Assembly: GCF_946892675.1 (NCBI RefSeq)
Contig: NZ_CAMPOV010000001.1
Location: 1,028,033 to 1,092,032 of the forward strand
Source: Arthrobacter sp. Marseille-P9274
GTDB taxonomy: Bacteria > Actinomycetota > Actinomycetes > Actinomycetales > Micrococcaceae
Length of the DNA: 64,000 bases
Reading direction: 5' to 3'
The stretch's first letter is position 1. Every line of letters begins with the position of its first letter. The translations under genes and the position numbers were made by a program. The notes beneath the pieces are model-generated. The model saw only the letters and a program-made list of their open reading frames with translations. It searched no databases and had not been told where the DNA came from. This document shows, in pieces, positions 8,235 through 17,456 of the stretch.

Positions 8235-9301
8235 CCTTCACGATGACCGCCGGGCTCGCGGACCGCGGCCTGGACGTGGGAGTGCGAATCGGGGACGGCG
8301 AAACCGTGGCGCTGATGGGTGCCAACGGCGCCGGCAAGTCCAGCGTGCTGGGGCTGGCCGCCGGGCTGCTCCGTGCCGACCGGGGCGAGGCCATGCTGGA
8401 AGGGCGCAGATTGTTCGGCCCGGGCCACTGGGTGCCGCCGCACCGGCGTTCGGTGGCCCTGCTCTCGCAGGAGGCGCTGCTGTTTCCGCAGCTCACCGTG
8501 CTGGAGAACGTGGCCTTCGGGCCGCGCAGCAGCGGCGCATCCCGGCGGGAAGCCAGGGAGCAGGCCCGGCGCTGGCTGGCGGAGGCCGAGGCCGCCGAGC
8601 TGGCGGAGCGCCGGCCGGCCGCGCTGTCCGGCGGGCAGGCGCAGCGGGTGGCCATCGCCCGCGCCCTGGCCGCCGAGCCGTCGCTGCTGCTCTTGGACGA
8701 ACCGCTGGCCGCGCTCGATGTCGCCGTCGCACCGGTGATCCGGCGGATGCTGCGGCGGGTACTGGACGGCCGGCGTGCCCTCATCGTCACGCACGACATC
8801 CTGGACTCGCTGCACCTGGCAGACCGGGTCGTGGTGCTGGAGCACGGCCGGGTGGCGGAAGAGGGGACGCCGCGGCAGCTGCTCTCCAGACCGCGCAGCA
8901 GTTTCGCCGCCGGGCTGGCCGGACTGAACCTCATCAGCGGCCGCGCCGCGGAAGGCGGACTCGGCGCGGCGGCCCAGCAGCCCCCCATCCCGGCCGGCAG
9001 CGTGGTCTTCGGCAACCGGGCCCCGGAACTGCTCGACGGCGAGCCGGCGGTCGCGGCATTCAGCCCGGCGGCCGTCAGCGTCTTCACCGAACGCCCCCAC
9101 GGCAGCCCGCGGAACGTTCTCGAAGCCGCCATCGAAGAACTTGAACCGGCCACCGGACATCTAGTGGTCCGGGCCGGCCGGCTGGCCGCCGAGGTCACGC
9201 ACGCCGCGGCCGCGGACCTGGACCTCCAGCCCGGGCGCCGGGTCTTCTTCGCGGTGAAAGCCAGCGAGGTGGCCGTCTATCCGGCGCGCAGCGCGAACTG
9301 A
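8231..9301 (+). CDS. modC: Molybdate ABC transporter ATP-binding protein ModC
   Basis: A 356-residue ATPase that powers molybdate import. In order: Walker A GANGAGKS near residue 35, a Q-loop, the ABC signature [15 protein letters not shown], Walker B LLLLDEP, the H-loop in VTHD, and a C-terminal TOBE/Mop region (from about residue 290, [10 protein letters not shown]) that in ModC proteins senses oxyanion. The ATG overlaps modB by 4 bases. A new promoter for moeA follows 30 bp after the stop. Confidence 0.95.
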   Translation: MTFTMTAGLADRGLDVGVRIGDGETVALMGANGAGKSSVLGLAAGLLRADRGEAMLEGRRLFGPGHWVPPHRRSVALLSQEALLFPQLTVLENVAFGPRSSGASRREAREQARRWLAEAEAAELAERRPAALSGGQAQRVAIARALAAEPSLLLLDEPLAALDVAVAPVIRRMLRRVLDGRRALIVTHDILDSLHLADRVVVLEHGRVAEEGTPRQLLSRPRSSFAAGLAGLNLISGRAAEGGLGAAAQQPPIPAGSVVFGNRAPELLDGEPAVAAFSPAAVSVFTERPHGSPRNVLEAAIEELEPATGHLVVRAGRLAAEVTHAAAADLDLQPGRRVFFAVKASEVAVYPARSAN

Positions 9302-9333
9302 CGGGCGGGCCCTAGGCAGCGGAGGCGTTGCCC

Positions 9334-9339
9334 TAGGAT
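9334..9339 (+). promoter_or_regulatory. -10 element of the moeA promoter
   Basis: TAGGAT at 9334-9339 resembles the other -10 hexamers in this window. It overlaps an in-frame ATG at 9338, so transcripts starting here would exclude that ATG and favour the GTG at 9365, which has its own ribosome site. Confidence 0.5.
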
Positions 9340-9364
9340 GGCACCAGAGGGAAGGGAGACGCCG

Positions 9365-10579
9365 GTGGCAAGATCGGTAGCCGAGCACCGGGACGCGGTC
9401 ACTGAGCTGCTACGCACCGCGCTGGCGAGCCTCGCGGGCGATGCTGAGACCGTGGAGTTGCTGCAAGCCATCGGCCGGCCGCTTGCCCGGGACATCACTG
9501 CGCCCGTGAGCCTGCCGCCGTTCGCTAATTCGCAGATGGACGGATACGCCGTGTCCAGCGAGTCCACGCACGCCTGCACCGAGTTCCCGGTGGGGCAGAC
9601 CGTCGCCGCGGGACACCCGGCCCCGCCGCTGCCGCCCGGGACGGCCCTCCCGGTCATGACCGGGGCGATGCTGCCTCCCGGCGCGGACGCCGTCGTCCCC
9701 ATCGAACAGGCCCTGCCGGACGGCTTCAGGCCGTTCCGCGCGGGACAGACCGTCACCCTGCCGGCCCGCGTCCCGGCCGGGCAGTTCGTCCGGCCGGCCG
9801 GGAGCGACATCGCTGCCGGAACCCTCGCGCTGCGCCGTGGCACACGGCTCGACCCTCCGCAGCTGGGCCTGCTGGCCGCGCTCGGCCTGGACCGGGTGCC
9901 GGTGCTGCCGCGGCCCCGCGTCCTGCTGCTCAGCACCGGGGACGAGGTAGTGCCGCCCGGCACGGTACCAGCACCGGGCCAGATCTTCGATGCGAACAAC
10001 ACCCTGCTGGCCGCGTCGCTGGCGCAGGCCGGCGCGGACGTGGCCGGCAGCCGGATCCTGGCCGACTCGCCGGAAGCGTTCAGTGCACGGCTGCGCGAGG
10101 ACCTGCGGCAGCACCGGCCGCAGCTGCTGGTGACCTCGGGCGGGATCAGCAAGGGCGCCTTCGAAGTCGTCAAGCAGGCGCTGGCCGCCGAGGACGTGCG
10201 GTTCGAATCCGTCGCGATGCAGCCGGGCGGCCCGCAGGCCATCGGCACCGTGGACTCGGTCGCCTTCCTCGGGTTTCCGGGCAACCCCGTCAGCTCCCTC
10301 ATCTCCTTCGAGATGTTCCTGCGGCCGGCGCTGAGCGAAGTGCTGGGCGCGCCGGCACTCCGGACCGTGTTGCGCGTGCCGCTGGCCGAGGCCGTGGAAT
10401 CCCCCAAGGGCAAGCACCAGGTCCGGAGGGGCTATTACGACGGCGCCGCGGTCAGCCTCGTGGGCGGTGCGGGGTCCCACCTGCTGCACGCGCTGGCGCA
10501 GGCGAACGCCCTGGTGCACCTGCCCGCGGATGCGGGCTCGGCCGCGGCCGGCGAAAACGTGGAAATATGGCTGCTATGA
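9365..10579 (+). CDS. moeA: Molybdopterin molybdenumtransferase MoeA
   Basis: A 404-residue enzyme that inserts molybdenum into adenylated molybdopterin. The N-terminal MoeA signature [15 protein letters not shown] and [15 protein letters not shown] are present, followed by the MogA-like domain ([28 protein letters not shown]) and the small C-terminal domain. GTG 9365 is chosen because AAGGGAG lies about 6 nt upstream and the alternative ATG 9338 lies in the -10 element. The 3' end overlaps moaC by 13 bases. Confidence 0.95.
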   Translation: MARSVAEHRDAVTELLRTALASLAGDAETVELLQAIGRPLARDITAPVSLPPFANSQMDGYAVSSESTHACTEFPVGQTVAAGHPAPPLPPGTALPVMTGAMLPPGADAVVPIEQALPDGFRPFRAGQTVTLPARVPAGQFVRPAGSDIAAGTLALRRGTRLDPPQLGLLAALGLDRVPVLPRPRVLLLSTGDEVVPPGTVPAPGQIFDANNTLLAASLAQAGADVAGSRILADSPEAFSARLREDLRQHRPQLLVTSGGISKGAFEVVKQALAAEDVRFESVAMQPGGPQAIGTVDSVAFLGFPGNPVSSLISFEMFLRPALSEVLGAPALRTVLRVPLAEAVESPKGKHQVRRGYYDGAAVSLVGGAGSHLLHALAQANALVHLPADAGSAAAGENVEIWLL

Positions 10580-11061
10580 AGGACTCCGAAACAACCGCCG
10601 CGCTGACCCATGTCCGCGAGGACGGCTCCGCCCACATGGTGGACGTCAGCGCCAAGCCGGAAACCACGCGCGAAGCGACCGCCCAGGCCGTGCTGAGCAT
10701 GCGGCCGGACGTGGTCGAGCTGCTCGTCTCCGGCGGGCTGCCCAAGGGGGACGCGCTAGCCGTGAGCAGGATCGCCGGCATCATGGCCGCGAAGCAGACG
10801 CCCTCGCTGATCCCGCTCTGCCACCCGCTGCCGCTGAGCAAGGTCACCGTGGATTTCCATCCCGGCGAACGCGACGTGCGGATCGAGGCGACCGTGCGCA
10901 CCCGTGGCGTGACCGGCGTCGAAATGGAGGCCCTCACCGCCGCCTCGGTCGCGGCCCTCAGCCTCTACGACATGATCAAGGCCGTGGACAAGCACGCCGT
11001 GATCGGGGACATCAAGGTGCTGGCCAAGTCCGGCGGCAAGAGCGGGGACTGGTCGCTGTGA
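10567..11061 (+). CDS. moaC: Cyclic pyranopterin monophosphate synthase MoaC
   Basis: A 164-residue enzyme that rearranges the MoaA product into cyclic pyranopterin monophosphate. Family motifs include [14 protein letters not shown] near the N-terminus, [20 protein letters not shown], the active-site segment [10 protein letters not shown] and [20 protein letters not shown]. An alternative ATG at 10576 gives a protein three residues shorter; neither start has a strong ribosome site, and translation probably relies on the overlap with moeA. The gene ends in a GTGA overlap with the next. Confidence 0.96.
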   Translation: MAAMKDSETTAALTHVREDGSAHMVDVSAKPETTREATAQAVLSMRPDVVELLVSGGLPKGDALAVSRIAGIMAAKQTPSLIPLCHPLPLSKVTVDFHPGERDVRIEATVRTRGVTGVEMEALTAASVAALSLYDMIKAVDKHAVIGDIKVLAKSGGKSGDWSL

Positions 11062-11645
11062 ACTCGGCAGACGCCTCCGCCCCGCTGCCCGCAGCACCCG
11101 AACCCGCGGCTCCGCGCCCCGTGAACCGCACCGCCGGCGTCGTTATTGCCTCCAACCGCGCGGCGGCCGGTTCCTATCCTGACCGCACGGGGCCGATCAT
11201 CAGCCAATGGCTGCAGGAACAGGGGTTCGCCCCGCTTCCGATCCGCGTCGTGCCTGACGGCGCTCCGGTCCGGGAGGCGCTGGCCGCCTTGCTCGAGGAG
11301 GGGCCCGGCGTGATCATCACCAGCGGCGGCACCGGGATCACGGCGGACGACCTGACCCCGGAAATGACCGCGGGATTCCTCCAGAAACAGCTTCCCGGCG
11401 TCGCCGAGGCGATGCGCGCCGCCGGCGCGGCCAAGACGCCGCTGGCGGTGCTCAGCCGCGGGCTGGCCGGCGTCTCGGGCCAAACCTTCATCGCCAACCT
11501 GCCCGGATCGGCCGGCGGCGTGCGGGACGGGCTTCAGGTCCTCGCTCCGATCCTTGAACACATTTGCACACAGCTGGCGGGGCAGCGCGACGCCGGGCAC
11601 CCGGCCGCCCCCGCACAACACACCGGAGGTCCTGATGGTCAGTAG
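11058..11645 (+). CDS. mog: Molybdopterin adenylyltransferase-type protein (MogA/MoaB family)
   Basis: A 195-residue MoCF-domain protein. The fold markers are [15 protein letters not shown] at the start of the domain, [11 protein letters not shown] (the GGTG nucleotide/pterin loop) and [18 protein letters not shown]. This family adenylates molybdopterin before molybdenum insertion by MoeA. The first 20 residues are a Pro/Ala-rich extension. GTG 11058 overlaps the moaC stop. The C-terminal 20 residues run beyond the usual domain and overlap the moaE start by 11 bases. Sequence alone does not decide between MogA and MoaB naming. Confidence 0.9.
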   Translation: MNSADASAPLPAAPEPAAPRPVNRTAGVVIASNRAAAGSYPDRTGPIISQWLQEQGFAPLPIRVVPDGAPVREALAALLEEGPGVIITSGGTGITADDLTPEMTAGFLQKQLPGVAEAMRAAGAAKTPLAVLSRGLAGVSGQTFIANLPGSAGGVRDGLQVLAPILEHICTQLAGQRDAGHPAAPAQHTGGPDGQ

Positions 11646-12066
11646 CGAGGTCCTGCACGCGGAGGTCACCGCGGAGCCGCTCGACGTCGCCGTTGCGATG
11701 GCGGCGGCGGAGTCCGCCGAGTGCGGAGCCGTGGTCACGTTCAGCGGCGTGGTCCGCAACCACGACGGCGGCCAGCCCGTGGCGGCGCTGGGGTACTCGT
11801 CCCATCCGTCCGCCGGGCGGGTCATGGCCGACGTCGCCGCGGAGATCGCGCAGAAGTATGACGGCGTGCGCATCTGGGTCGCGCACCGGACCGGAGCGCT
11901 GGAGATCGGGGATGCGGCGCTGGTGGCCGCCGTCGCGTCGGCCCACCGTGCATCGGCTTTTGCTGCCGCCGCCGAACTGGTAGACACGGTGAAGGAACGG
12001 GTGCCGGTCTGGAAGGAACAGCGCTTCGCCGACGGCAGCACCGAATGGGTGGGTATCGGCCAGTAA
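11635..12066 (+). CDS. moaE: Molybdopterin synthase catalytic subunit MoaE
   Basis: A 143-residue subunit that with MoaD transfers sulfur to cyclic pyranopterin monophosphate. Recognisable segments are GAVVTFSGVVRNHDGG, VWVAHRTGALEIGD (as IWVAHRTG) and the C-terminal catalytic stretch VKERVPVWKEQ. ATG 11635 is chosen because GGAGG lies 5 nt upstream and the length fits; an upstream in-frame ATG at 11554 lies well inside the mog gene. This closes the plus-strand molybdenum operon. Confidence 0.95.
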   Translation: MVSSEVLHAEVTAEPLDVAVAMAAAESAECGAVVTFSGVVRNHDGGQPVAALGYSSHPSAGRVMADVAAEIAQKYDGVRIWVAHRTGALEIGDAALVAAVASAHRASAFAAAAELVDTVKERVPVWKEQRFADGSTEWVGIGQ

Positions 12067-12069
12067 CGA

Positions 12070-12082
12070 TAGGCTGGAACCC
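12070..12082 (+). promoter_or_regulatory. Leaderless promoter of dapB
   Basis: TAGGCT at 12070-12075 is followed by 7 nt and then the ATG at 12083. There is no ribosome site, so the transcript probably starts at or next to the start codon. Confidence 0.65.
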
Positions 12083-12841
12083 ATGACTGAACAATTGGCG
12101 GTGGCCGTGCTGGGCGCTGGCGGACGGATGGGCGCGGAGGCGGTCAAAGCCGTCGACGCCGCGGAAGATTTGAAGCTCGTGGCGGCCCTGGGCCGTTCGG
12201 ACAGCCTGCAGACCCTCGTGGAGGCGCGCGCCGATATCGTCGTCGACCTCACCACGCCGGACAGCACCGAGGAGAACGTACGCTACGCCGTCGAACACGG
12301 CATGCACGCCGTCGTCGGCACCACCGGCTGGGACGAGGGCAAGCGCCACGCCCTGGCCGCGCTGCTGGAGGAGAACCCGCAGATCGGCGTGCTGATCGCG
12401 CCGAACTTCGCGCTCGGTTCCGTGCTGGCCTCGGCGTTCGCGGCCAAGGCCTCCCGCTACTTCGAGTCAGTCGAGATCATCGAACTGCACCACCCGGACA
12501 AGGTGGACGCGCCGTCGGGCACCGCCGTGCGGACCGCGCAGCTGGTCTCCGCCGCCCGTGCGCAGGCGGGCGTGCCGGCCAGCCCGGATGCCACCACCAA
12601 GTCGCTGTCGGGAGCCCGCGGCGCGGATGTCGACGGCGTCAAGGTGCACAGCGTCCGGCTCCGCGGCCTGGTGGCCCACCAGGAAGTGCTGCTGGGCGGG
12701 CCGGGCGAGCAGCTGACCATCCGGCACGACTCCTTCGACCGGGCCTCCTTCATGCCGGGGGTCCTCCTCGGCGTGCGCCAGGTGGCGGCACACCCGGGTC
12801 TGACCTACGGGCTGGACGGCTACCTTGACCTCAATGACTGA
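12083..12841 (+). CDS. dapB: 4-hydroxy-tetrahydrodipicolinate reductase
   Basis: A 252-residue NAD(P)H-dependent reductase of the diaminopimelate/lysine pathway, acting on the product of DapA (14751-15662). The nucleotide-binding GAGGRMG is at the N-terminus, VGTTGWDEG and APNFALGSVL follow, and the substrate motif ELHHPDKVDAPSGTA is intact. It is leaderless (TAGGCT 7 nt upstream). The last bases, including the stop codon, belong to a 15-bp tandem repeat shared with the overlapping downstream gene. Confidence 0.97.
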   Translation: MTEQLAVAVLGAGGRMGAEAVKAVDAAEDLKLVAALGRSDSLQTLVEARADIVVDLTTPDSTEENVRYAVEHGMHAVVGTTGWDEGKRHALAALLEENPQIGVLIAPNFALGSVLASAFAAKASRYFESVEIIELHHPDKVDAPSGTAVRTAQLVSAARAQAGVPASPDATTKSLSGARGADVDGVKVHSVRLRGLVAHQEVLLGGPGEQLTIRHDSFDRASFMPGVLLGVRQVAAHPGLTYGLDGYLDLND

Positions 12842-13370
12842 GCCAGCGGGGACTGAGCCAGCGGGGACTGAGCCAGCGGGGACTGAGCCAGCGGGCGGAA
12901 CAAAGCGCACGGTCACCTGGTATGCGCGGCACGGCGAGAAGATCTGGGTCTCCGTCATTATCCTGCTGCTGCTGGCCTACATGTCGCTGACCGTGCACCG
13001 GGCGTGGCTGCTCCTGCAGGACCCGCAGCTGATCGCCAAGGCGATCGGCGCCGCCCTGCTGATCCTCCCGCTCGTCGGCGCCTGGGCGCTGATCCGGGAA
13101 GTGCTCTTTGGGGCCCGGATGTCCCGCCTGGCCAAGGTGCTGGAGGCCGAGGGCGGGCTGCCGCCGGACAACCTGCCGCGCACCCCCGGCGGACGGATCG
13201 TGCAGGACGCGGCGGACGCCGAGTTCGAGAAGTACAAGGCCGAGGCGGAGGCCGCGCCGGAGGACTGGCGCAGCTGGTTCCGGCTGTCCTGCGCCTACGA
13301 TGCCGCCCGGGACCGCAAGCGCGCCCGGGAGTCGATGCGGCACGCGATCTCGCTCAGCCGGCAGGGCTGA
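12834..13370 (+). CDS. Small membrane protein with TEPAG repeats, function unknown
   Basis: A 178-residue protein I do not recognise by function. After four TEPAG repeats (residues 2-21) come two hydrophobic segments, about residues 40-60 (VSVIILLLLAYMSLTV) and 70-92, then a charged cytoplasmic-type region that ends in a TPR-like stretch (WRSWFRLSCAYDAARDRKRA). ATG 12834 overlaps the end of dapB by 8 bases and gives translational coupling; a TTG three codons earlier is the alternative. Nothing here suggests a role in lysine synthesis, and the coupling may be incidental. Confidence 0.75.
   Translation: MTEPAGTEPAGTEPAGTEPAGGTKRTVTWYARHGEKIWVSVIILLLLAYMSLTVHRAWLLLQDPQLIAKAIGAALLILPLVGAWALIREVLFGARMSRLAKVLEAEGGLPPDNLPRTPGGRIVQDAADAEFEKYKAEAEAAPEDWRSWFRLSCAYDAARDRKRARESMRHAISLSRQG
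12837..12896 (+). repeat. Four tandem 15-bp repeats at the dapB/membrane-protein junction
   Basis: The unit ACTGAGCCAGCGGGG occurs four times in a row, the last copy differing in its final base. Each unit contains the TGA that serves as the dapB stop in the dapB frame, and encodes Thr-Glu-Pro-Ala-Gly in the next gene. Because 15 is a multiple of 3, copy-number change would alter the N-terminus of the next protein by five residues per unit without a frameshift. Confidence 0.95.
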
Positions 13371-13409
13371 TCCGGCCCGTTCCGTTGTTGGGGAGTCCGG
13401 CCGAGGGCC

Positions 13410-14600
13410 CTAGCGGAGCTGGCGGTTCCCGCGCAGGGCGTTCCGGGCCAGGCGGGACGCGGAGGAGGTCACCAGCTCCAGCGGCCCCCGCATCGACAGC
13501 ACGCTGAGCGCCGCGCCGACCGACAGCGCGACGATGACCTGGCCCCAATAGAGCATGTGGTCGGACGGGGCCGCGGCTCCGTCCGGCAGGATGCTCATGA
13601 CCCACACATGCGCCGCGTACAGCGAGAGCGTCATCGCTCCCGCGCCCGAGAGGGGGAGCAGCAGCCTCGGCCGGCGGCTGGTGAGCAGCAGGCAGACGGC
13701 GAGGACCACCGCCGCCGTGCCGGAGGTATGCAGCAGGTCGAAGGTGGTGCCCGAGTGCGGTCCCGCCACCCCGAGCCACCACAAGGAGTCGTCCATGTCG
13801 ACCCAGCCGAGGTTGACCTGGTAGATCAAGCCGAAATCCGGCTGCTGCGCCGCTTCCGTGGACGCGAGCCCCGACAGGCCGCCGAGCTGCCCCATCACGA
13901 GTGCGGAACCAGCCTTGCCCAGGGCGGCGGCCGCGAGCCCGCCGGCCAGCAGCCACAGCTGCACCACCGTCCTGCGGATCTCCAGCCGGCCGATGACGAG
14001 CCCGACCAGGATGTAGCCGAGCCACTGCAGCACCGGGTAGAAGCCGGTCACGAAGATGTCGGCCAGGAACGTCGCCGGCGTGAAAACGTCCAGCACATTG
14101 GGATTGTGCCCCAGGCTTGGCGGATCCAGCGCCGCCTCCAGTCCGCCGCGCATCAGGTAGGCGGCGACGGGGGAGAGCAGCAGCCACCCCGCAGCCCACG
14201 CGGCCAGCACCGGCAGCCTCAGCTGCAGGAACGGCAGCGCGCACCAGAAGAGCACGGCGTAGTGGACCAGGATGACCGCAATATTGACTTCCAAGGTGCC
14301 GAGCATCAGGCCGACGGCGGCAATCAGCGCCGCCCGGACCGCGATGCCCCCGCGGTCGGCGAGCAGCGCACGCCCGTGGTGCGGTTTGCTGCCGCCGGAG
14401 AGCAGGGCCAGCCCCACGCCGGCCAGCACTGCGAACAGGGCGGAGGAGCGGCCCGAGAGTACCAGGCCGGTGAAGTTCGGTTGCGGATCCGCTCCCTGCG
14501 TCCACAGCGGGTAGATGTGGGTAGCCATCATGCCCAGCAGCGCCAAGCCGCGCGCCGCATCGATGCCGGCGAGACGGCGGCCGGTCTGTGTGGATGCCAT
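13410..14600 (-). CDS. Polytopic membrane protein of the DUF1624/DUF418 acyltransferase-like type
   Basis: A 396-residue protein with roughly ten hydrophobic segments. The N-terminal RLAGIDAARGLALLGMMATH is the signature of heparan-alpha-glucosaminide acetyltransferase-like proteins (DUF1624) and related DUF418 proteins, which are thought to acylate extracytoplasmic substrates; no substrate can be named. It is the only minus-strand gene between dapB and dapA. GAATAT lies 6 nt upstream of the ATG, a weak version of the leaderless pattern. It ends convergently, 39 bp from the preceding plus-strand gene. Confidence 0.8.
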   Translation of the reverse strand: MASTQTGRRLAGIDAARGLALLGMMATHIYPLWTQGADPQPNFTGLVLSGRSSALFAVLAGVGLALLSGGSKPHHGRALLADRGGIAVRAALIAAVGLMLGTLEVNIAVILVHYAVLFWCALPFLQLRLPVLAAWAAGWLLLSPVAAYLMRGGLEAALDPPSLGHNPNVLDVFTPATFLADIFVTGFYPVLQWLGYILVGLVIGRLEIRRTVVQLWLLAGGLAAAALGKAGSALVMGQLGGLSGLASTEAAQQPDFGLIYQVNLGWVDMDDSLWWLGVAGPHSGTTFDLLHTSGTAAVVLAVCLLLTSRRPRLLLPLSGAGAMTLSLYAAHVWVMSILPDGAAAPSDHMLYWGQVIVALSVGAALSVLSMRGPLELVTSSASRLARNALRGNRQLR

Positions 14601-14737
14601 GGTCCGATATTCTCACAGCGGGCCCGCCGTGCTCCTCCAGCGGCGCAGGTCGCCGGAGGCCGCCGGCAGGTCCGCGGCCCGCGCCGTCGTGATACGAAAC
14701 TCTCCGCCGCCGTTGCTGGAAACGCAGGCCGGCACGG

Positions 14738-14750
14738 TAACGTTTCCTCT
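14738..14750 (+). promoter_or_regulatory. Leaderless promoter of dapA
   Basis: TAACGT at 14738-14743 is followed by 7 nt and the ATG at 14751; no ribosome site is present. Confidence 0.6.
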
Positions 14751-15662
14751 ATGTCTGAGTCCACTGCCCGCGAATACACTTTCGGAACCCTCGTGACCGC
14801 CATGGTCACCCCCTTCACGGAGGACGGTGAGGTGGACTACCGGAAGACCGGCGAACTCGCAGAGAAGCTTGTCGACGACGGCTGCGACGGCCTGGTCGTC
14901 ACCGGCACCACGGGGGAGACCTCCACCCTGACGGACGAAGAGAACCTGGGCATGTTCAAGACGGTCCAGGAGGCCGTGGGCGGCCGCGCGAAGGTCATCG
15001 CGGGCTCCACAACCAACGACACGCGCCACTCCGTCCGGCTCTCCAAGCAGGCGGCGGACCTGGGCGTAGACGGGCTGCTGGTCACCGCGCCGTACTACAA
15101 CAAGCCGAGCCAGGCCGGCGTGCGCGCGCACATCGAAGCCGTGGCGGACGCCACGGACCTGCCCGTCATGGTCTACGACATCCCCGGCCGCGCCGGGATC
15201 GCGATCGAAACCGAGACCCTCTACCGGCTCGCGGAACACCCGCGGATCGTGGCCCTGAAGGACGCCAAGGCGAACTACCAGGAGACCACCCGAGTGCTGG
15301 CCAACACGGACCTGGACGTCTACTCCGGTGACGACGGACTCACCCTGCCGCTGATGGCAGCCGGTGCCGTCGGCGTCGTCTCCGTCACCGCGCACGTGGC
15401 GACCGCCAAGTACCGGGCGCTCGTCGACGCCATGCTGGCCGGCGACCTCGCCACCGCCCGCCGCCTGCACTTCGAACTGGACCCCGTGCAGCGCGCCGTG
15501 ATGTCCCACATCCAGGGCGCCGTCGCGGCCAAACTGATCCTCAAGTGGCAGTCCGTACTGTCCAACTCGGTGGTCCGCCTGCCCCTGGTGGAGCCGACCG
15601 AGGCCGAGATCGCACCGATCCGCGCGGACCTCGAAGAGGCCGGCTGGCACCTGGAGGCCTGA
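14751..15662 (+). CDS. dapA: 4-hydroxy-tetrahydrodipicolinate synthase
   Basis: A 303-residue aldolase-class enzyme condensing pyruvate with aspartate semialdehyde, the first committed step to diaminopimelate. Seen: TAMVTPF, the GTTGETSTL phosphate/carboxylate loop, TAPYYNKPSQ with the catalytic tyrosine, YDIPGRAG, and the Schiff-base lysine in VALKDAK. The family length and the leaderless promoter fix the ATG at 14751; longer upstream readings are antisense shadow of the minus-strand gene. It is followed 8 bp later by rnj. Confidence 0.97.
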   Translation: MSESTAREYTFGTLVTAMVTPFTEDGEVDYRKTGELAEKLVDDGCDGLVVTGTTGETSTLTDEENLGMFKTVQEAVGGRAKVIAGSTTNDTRHSVRLSKQAADLGVDGLLVTAPYYNKPSQAGVRAHIEAVADATDLPVMVYDIPGRAGIAIETETLYRLAEHPRIVALKDAKANYQETTRVLANTDLDVYSGDDGLTLPLMAAGAVGVVSVTAHVATAKYRALVDAMLAGDLATARRLHFELDPVQRAVMSHIQGAVAAKLILKWQSVLSNSVVRLPLVEPTEAEIAPIRADLEEAGWHLEA

Positions 15663-15670
15663 CCAACAGC

Positions 15671-17362
15671 ATGAGCGAATCCACAATTTCACAGCTGCGC
15701 ACCCCGCCGAAGCTCGCCGATGGGACCCTGCGGATCATCCCGCTGGGCGGCCTCGGGGAGATCGGCCGGAACATGGCCGTGTTCGAAATCGATTCGAAGC
15801 TGCTGATTGTGGATTGCGGCGTCCTGTTCCCCGAGGAGTACCAGCCCGGCGTCGACCTCATCCTGCCGGACTTCTCCTACATCGAGGACCGGCTCGACGA
15901 CATCGTCGGCGTGGTGCTCACGCACGGCCACGAGGACCACATCGGCGCCGTGCCGTACCTGCTGCGGCTGCGCGGGGACCTGCCGCTGATCGGCTCGCAG
16001 CTGACGCTGGCGCTGGTCGAGGCGAAGCTCGCCGAGCACCGCATCAGGCCGTTCACCGTCACGGTTACCGAAGGCCAGGTCGAGCAGTTCGGGCCGTTCG
16101 GGTGCGAATTCGTCGCGGTCAACCACTCGATTCCGGACGCGCTGGCCGTGTTCATCCGGACCGCGGCCGGCAACGTGCTGCACACCGGCGATTTCAAGAT
16201 GGACCAGCTGCCGCTCGACGGCCGCATCACGGACCTGCGCGCCTTCGCCCGGCTGGGCGAAGAGGGCGTCGACCTTTTCATGGCGGACTCCACCAACGCC
16301 GACGTCCCGGGCTTCACCACCGCCGAGAAGGAGATCGGGCCGGTCCTGGAGCGGCTCTTCGGCCAGGTCGAAAAGCGCATCATCGTTGCCTCCTTCTCCT
16401 CGCACATCCACCGCGTGCAGCAAGTGCTCGACGCCGCGGCCGCCCATGGCCGGCATGTCGCCTTCGTGGGCCGGTCGATGGTCCGGAACATGGCGATCGC
16501 CGAGAAGCTGGGCTACCTGAACGTTCCCGCCGGCATCATCGTGGACCTGAAGAACGTCGAGGAACTGCCGGACGACCGGGTGGTCCTGATGTCCACGGGC
16601 TCGCAGGGGGAACCCATGGCGGCGCTGTCCCGGATGGCCAACGGGGACCACCGGATCCAGGTTGGCGCGGGGGACACGGTCATCCTGGCCTCGTCGCTGA
16701 TCCCCGGCAACGAGAACGCCGTATTCCGGGTGATCAACGGGCTGCTCAAGCTCGGCGCGGACGTCATCCATAAAGGCAATGCCAAGGTCCACGTCTCCGG
16801 CCATGCGGCCGCCGGCGAGCTGCTTTACTGCTACAACATCCTGAAGCCGCGCAACGCCATGCCGGTCCATGGCGAGACCCGGCACCTGATCGCCAACGGC
16901 AAGCTGGCACAGGCCACCGGAATCCCCGCGGAGAACGTGCTGCTCGGGGACGACGGCACGGTCGTGGACCTGGCGGACGGCACGGCAAGGATCGTCGGCC
17001 AGATCGAGTGCGGGTTCGTCTATGTGGACGGATCCAGCGTCGGCGAGATCACCGACGCGGACCTCAAGGACCGGCGGATCCTCGGCGAGGAGGGATTCAT
17101 CTCCGTGATCTGCGTGGTCAACCGGAGCACCGGAAAGATCGTCTCCGGCCCGGAGATCCACGCCCGCGGATTCGCGGAGGACGACTCGGTGTTCGATAAC
17201 ATCAAGCCGCAGATCATCGCCTCGCTCGAAGAAGCCGTGGTCAGCAGCAAGGACCACACCACGTACCAGCTGCAGCAGGTGGTACGCCGGGTCATCGGCA
17301 GCTGGGTCAACAAGCGGCACCGGCGCCGGCCGATGATCGTCCCGGTGGTACTCGAGGCGTGA
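15671..17362 (+). CDS. rnj: Ribonuclease J
   Basis: A 563-residue metallo-beta-lactamase/beta-CASP nuclease with 5'-3' exonuclease and endonuclease activity in RNA maturation and decay. The zinc motif HGHEDH is at about residues 84-89, IPLGGLGEIGRNM precedes it, HTGDFKMD and SGHAAAGEL mark the later metal ligands and the beta-CASP region, and a C-terminal dimerisation domain follows (VVRRVIGSWVNKRHRRRP). The dapA-rnj pairing is common in actinobacteria. The GGAGG ahead of ATG 15671 lies a long 13-14 nt away at the end of dapA, so translation may depend on coupling. Confidence 0.95.
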   Translation: MSESTISQLRTPPKLADGTLRIIPLGGLGEIGRNMAVFEIDSKLLIVDCGVLFPEEYQPGVDLILPDFSYIEDRLDDIVGVVLTHGHEDHIGAVPYLLRLRGDLPLIGSQLTLALVEAKLAEHRIRPFTVTVTEGQVEQFGPFGCEFVAVNHSIPDALAVFIRTAAGNVLHTGDFKMDQLPLDGRITDLRAFARLGEEGVDLFMADSTNADVPGFTTAEKEIGPVLERLFGQVEKRIIVASFSSHIHRVQQVLDAAAAHGRHVAFVGRSMVRNMAIAEKLGYLNVPAGIIVDLKNVEELPDDRVVLMSTGSQGEPMAALSRMANGDHRIQVGAGDTVILASSLIPGNENAVFRVINGLLKLGADVIHKGNAKVHVSGHAAAGELLYCYNILKPRNAMPVHGETRHLIANGKLAQATGIPAENVLLGDDGTVVDLADGTARIVGQIECGFVYVDGSSVGEITDADLKDRRILGEEGFISVICVVNRSTGKIVSGPEIHARGFAEDDSVFDNIKPQIIASLEEAVVSSKDHTTYQLQQVVRRVIGSWVNKRHRRRPMIVPVVLEA

Positions 17363-17443
17363 GGCCGGCGGCGAGGGCGTGATCCGGCTGACACCGGTGC
17401 GCTGACCGGTAGGTCAATCCCGACGCCGGACGGCCTCGGCAGG

Positions 17444-17456
17444 TAGTCTTTCCGGT
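17444..17456 (+). promoter_or_regulatory. Leaderless promoter of ftsK
   Basis: TAGTCT at 17444-17449 is followed by 7 nt and the ATG at 17457. Confidence 0.6.

Noticed and set aside
15782-15798. TTCGAA-N5-TTCGAA inside rnj, resembling a LexA box
   Set aside because: The spacing is 5 rather than 6, and it lies within conserved coding sequence.
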